NCBI GenBank assembly: GCA_003963315.1
Contig: RXJP01000015.1
Coordinates: forward strand, 1,235-36,970
Origin: Rhodocyclaceae bacterium
Lineage (GTDB): Bacteria; Pseudomonadota; Gammaproteobacteria; Burkholderiales; Rhodocyclaceae
Direction: 5' to 3'
DNA length: 35,736 nt
Part shown: piece by piece, positions 34,323-35,736 of the stretch
Numbering within the stretch: position 1 is the first letter of the stretch
How the letters are laid out: every line of letters begins with the position of its first letter
Program-made: the position numbers and the translations under genes
Notes under the pieces: model-generated
What the model saw: only the letters and a program-made list of their open reading frames with translations
Database searches by the model: none
What the model was told of the DNA's origin: nothing

Positions 34323-35570
34323 TTAGGCACCGTACACAGGAAACTGCTTGCACAGGGCGGAGACTTCATTCCGCACCTTGGCCAGCACAGCTTCATCGTT
34401 GGGGGCGTCGAGCACATCGGCGATCAGGTGGGCGATCTTCTCGGCTTCGATTTCAGTGAAGCCCCGGGTAGTCATGGCGGGGGAGCCGATACGGATGCCG
34501 GACGTCACCATGGGCTTTTCCGGATCGTTGGGAATGGAGTTCTTGTTCACCGTGATGTGTGCCTTGCCCAGAGCGGCTTCGGCTTCCTTACCGGTGATCT
34601 TCTTGGCGCGCAGGTCCACCAGGAAAACATGGGACTCGGTCCGGCCGGAGACGATACGCAGGCCGCGGGAGGCCAGCACCTTGCACATGACCTGGGCGTT
34701 CTCCACCACCTGTTCCTGGTACTGCTTGAACTCGGGAGTGAGGGCCTCTTTGAAGGCTGCCGCCTTGGCGGCGATGACGTGTTCCAGGGGGCCGCCCTGG
34801 AGGCCGGGGAAAATGGCGGAATTGAGGGCCTTCTCGTGTTCGGCCTTCATCAGGATGATGCCGCCGCGGGGGCCGCGCAGAGTCTTGTGGGTAGTGGAGG
34901 TCACCACATCGGCGTGGGGCACCGGGTTGGGATAGTAGCCGGCGGCGATGAGGCCGGCGTAGTGGGCCATGTCCACCCAGAAGATGGCACCCACTTCCTT
35001 GGCGATCTTGGCGAAACGCTGGAAGTCGATGCGCAGGGCGTAGGCGGAGGCGCCGGCGACGATGATCTTGGGCTTGTGCTCCCGGGCCAGGGCTTCCATC
35101 TTGTCGTAGTCGATCTCTTCCTTCTCGTTGAGGCCGTAGGAGACCACGTTGAACCACTTGCCGGACATGTTCAGGGCCATGCCGTGGGTCAGGTGGCCGC
35201 CTTCGGCCAGGCTCATGCCCATGAGGGTGTCGCCGGGTTTGGCGAAGGCCATCAGTACGGCCTGATTGGCCTGGGAGCCGGAATTGGGCTGGACGTTGGC
35301 AGCCTCTGCGCCGAACAGTTTTTTCAGGCGGTCGATAGCCAGTTGCTCCACCACGTCCACGTACTCGCAGCCGCCGTAGTAGCGCTTGCCGGGATAGCCT
35401 TCGGCGTATTTGTTGGTGAGCTGGGAGCCCTGGGCTTCCATGACGGCGGCGGAGACGTAGTTCTCCGAAGCGATCAACTCGATGTGGTCTTCCTGACGGC
35501 GGTTCTCGTCAACAATGGCGGCCCACAGTTCGGGGTCGGTCTTGGCGAGGGTGTTCTGCTTGGAAAACAT
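34323..35570 (-). CDS. glyA: GlyA, serine hydroxymethyltransferase
   Basis: PLP enzyme that converts serine and tetrahydrofolate to glycine and methylene-tetrahydrofolate. The 415-residue protein has the PLP lysine Lys229 in [14 protein letters not shown], the same number as in Escherichia coli. Other landmarks are [36 protein letters not shown] and VDMAHYAGL. The ATG at 35570 has AGGGA about eight bases before it and gives the usual N-terminus; an in-frame start at 35615 would only add a leader. It is the first gene of the glyA-nrdR-ribD group. Confidence 0.98.
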   Translation of the reverse strand: MFSKQNTLAKTDPELWAAIVDENRRQEDHIELIASENYVSAAVMEAQGSQLTNKYAEGYPGKRYYGGCEYVDVVEQLAIDRLKKLFGAEAANVQPNSGSQANQAVLMAFAKPGDTLMGMSLAEGGHLTHGMALNMSGKWFNVVSYGLNEKEEIDYDKMEALAREHKPKIIVAGASAYALRIDFQRFAKIAKEVGAIFWVDMAHYAGLIAAGYYPNPVPHADVVTSTTHKTLRGPRGGIILMKAEHEKALNSAIFPGLQGGPLEHVIAAKAAAFKEALTPEFKQYQEQVVENAQVMCKVLASRGLRIVSGRTESHVFLVDLRAKKITGKEAEAALGKAHITVNKNSIPNDPEKPMVTSGIRIGSPAMTTRGFTEIEAEKIAHLIADVLDAPNDEAVLAKVRNEVSALCKQFPVYGA

Positions 35571-35736
35571 GGCGCTATCCCTGATTTGAAAGAGGAAAGC
35601 GGCGAATTTTACCATCGGAGCGCCAATTCCCCTCTGCTCTTTCCGCCCGTTCCTTCTCGTTTGTGGCGTGGGCGACCCGACAACAAACGTTAAAAATCAA
35701 ACCATTGCAGAATTCCCCTGAAGGTTGAAGTGAAAA
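35571..35736 (-). promoter_or_regulatory. Upstream region of glyA
   Basis: A gene-free stretch up to the right edge. On the minus strand the hexamer TAAAAT (35611-35606) would make a fair -10 about 35 bases before the start, but no matching -35 is at the right distance. I see no glycine riboswitch and no PurR- or MetR-like site. Confidence 0.35.

Noticed and set aside
34281..35693. Very long open frame (470 codons) opposite glyA
   Set aside because: It mirrors glyA on the other strand; the product is a Gly/His/Val-rich nonsense sequence with no domain, while glyA is certain. GC-rich codon bias keeps the antisense frame open.
35571..35736. Glycine riboswitch before glyA
   Set aside because: No tandem aptamer-like conserved core or expression platform could be seen in the 166 available bases.

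Overview
The window reads as a stretch of chromosome from a GC-rich betaproteobacterium, most likely in or near the Rhodocyclales. This rests on the gene complement and gene order (bioB-bioC next to comF; glyA-nrdR-ribD; gpmA-envC-ctpA diverging from rhodanese-grxC-secB-gpsA; a complete MSHA pilus locus) and on dense, mostly operonic coding. No rRNA, tRNA, CRISPR array, insertion sequence or prophage was seen, and no gene-free stretch exceeds 300 bases.

Layout. 1-187: the start of a DUF455-type gene on the minus strand. 267-2411 (+): msrP and msrQ, the periplasmic methionine sulfoxide reductase and its haem membrane partner, then a small lipoprotein. 2421-4243 (-): bioB followed by bioC. 4372-6871 (+): comF and a multi-pass Wzy_C/PglL-type ligase. 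6891-24091 (-): a 17-kb MSHA-type type IV pilus locus. In transcription order it encodes the ATPase MshE, platform protein MshG, pseudopilin-like MshF, two pilins (MshB- and MshA-like), minor pilins MshC, D, O and P, the giant adhesin-like MshQ, and then the inner-membrane/outer-membrane assembly set MshI, I2, J, K, L, M and N. Relative to the Vibrio order the two halves are swapped. 24187-24651 (+): trmL. 24667-27637 (-): an operon of an ArsR-family regulator, a membrane-anchored rhodanese, grxC, secB, an SH3 protein and gpsA. 27771-32596 (+): gpmA, envC, ctpA, a small unknown gene and a MoeB/ThiF adenylyltransferase. 32593-35570 (-): glyA, nrdR and ribD.

How the genes work together. The MSHA locus holds everything for a retractile surface pilus except a prepilin peptidase and an obvious retraction ATPase, which must be elsewhere. 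MshE carries two tandem 24-residue MshEN motifs, so assembly is probably controlled by c-di-GMP. MshQ looks like a large modular surface protein, with a nidogen-like part, a LamG-like part and a DUF6701 part into which two copies of a phage-tail/adhesin-type repeat are inserted. A strong hairpin terminator directly after mshA probably sets the major/minor pilin ratio. The PglL-like ligase that abuts the locus is a candidate pilin glycosyltransferase.

The ArsR protein heading the rhodanese-grxC-secB-gpsA operon has two cysteines 66 residues apart, at the positions used by BigR/SqrR persulfide sensors. This suggests that sulfane-sulfur sensing has been placed in front of an otherwise old, conserved gene block. 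I see no wholly new system. The best leads are this regulator, the modular MshQ and the rearranged pilus locus.
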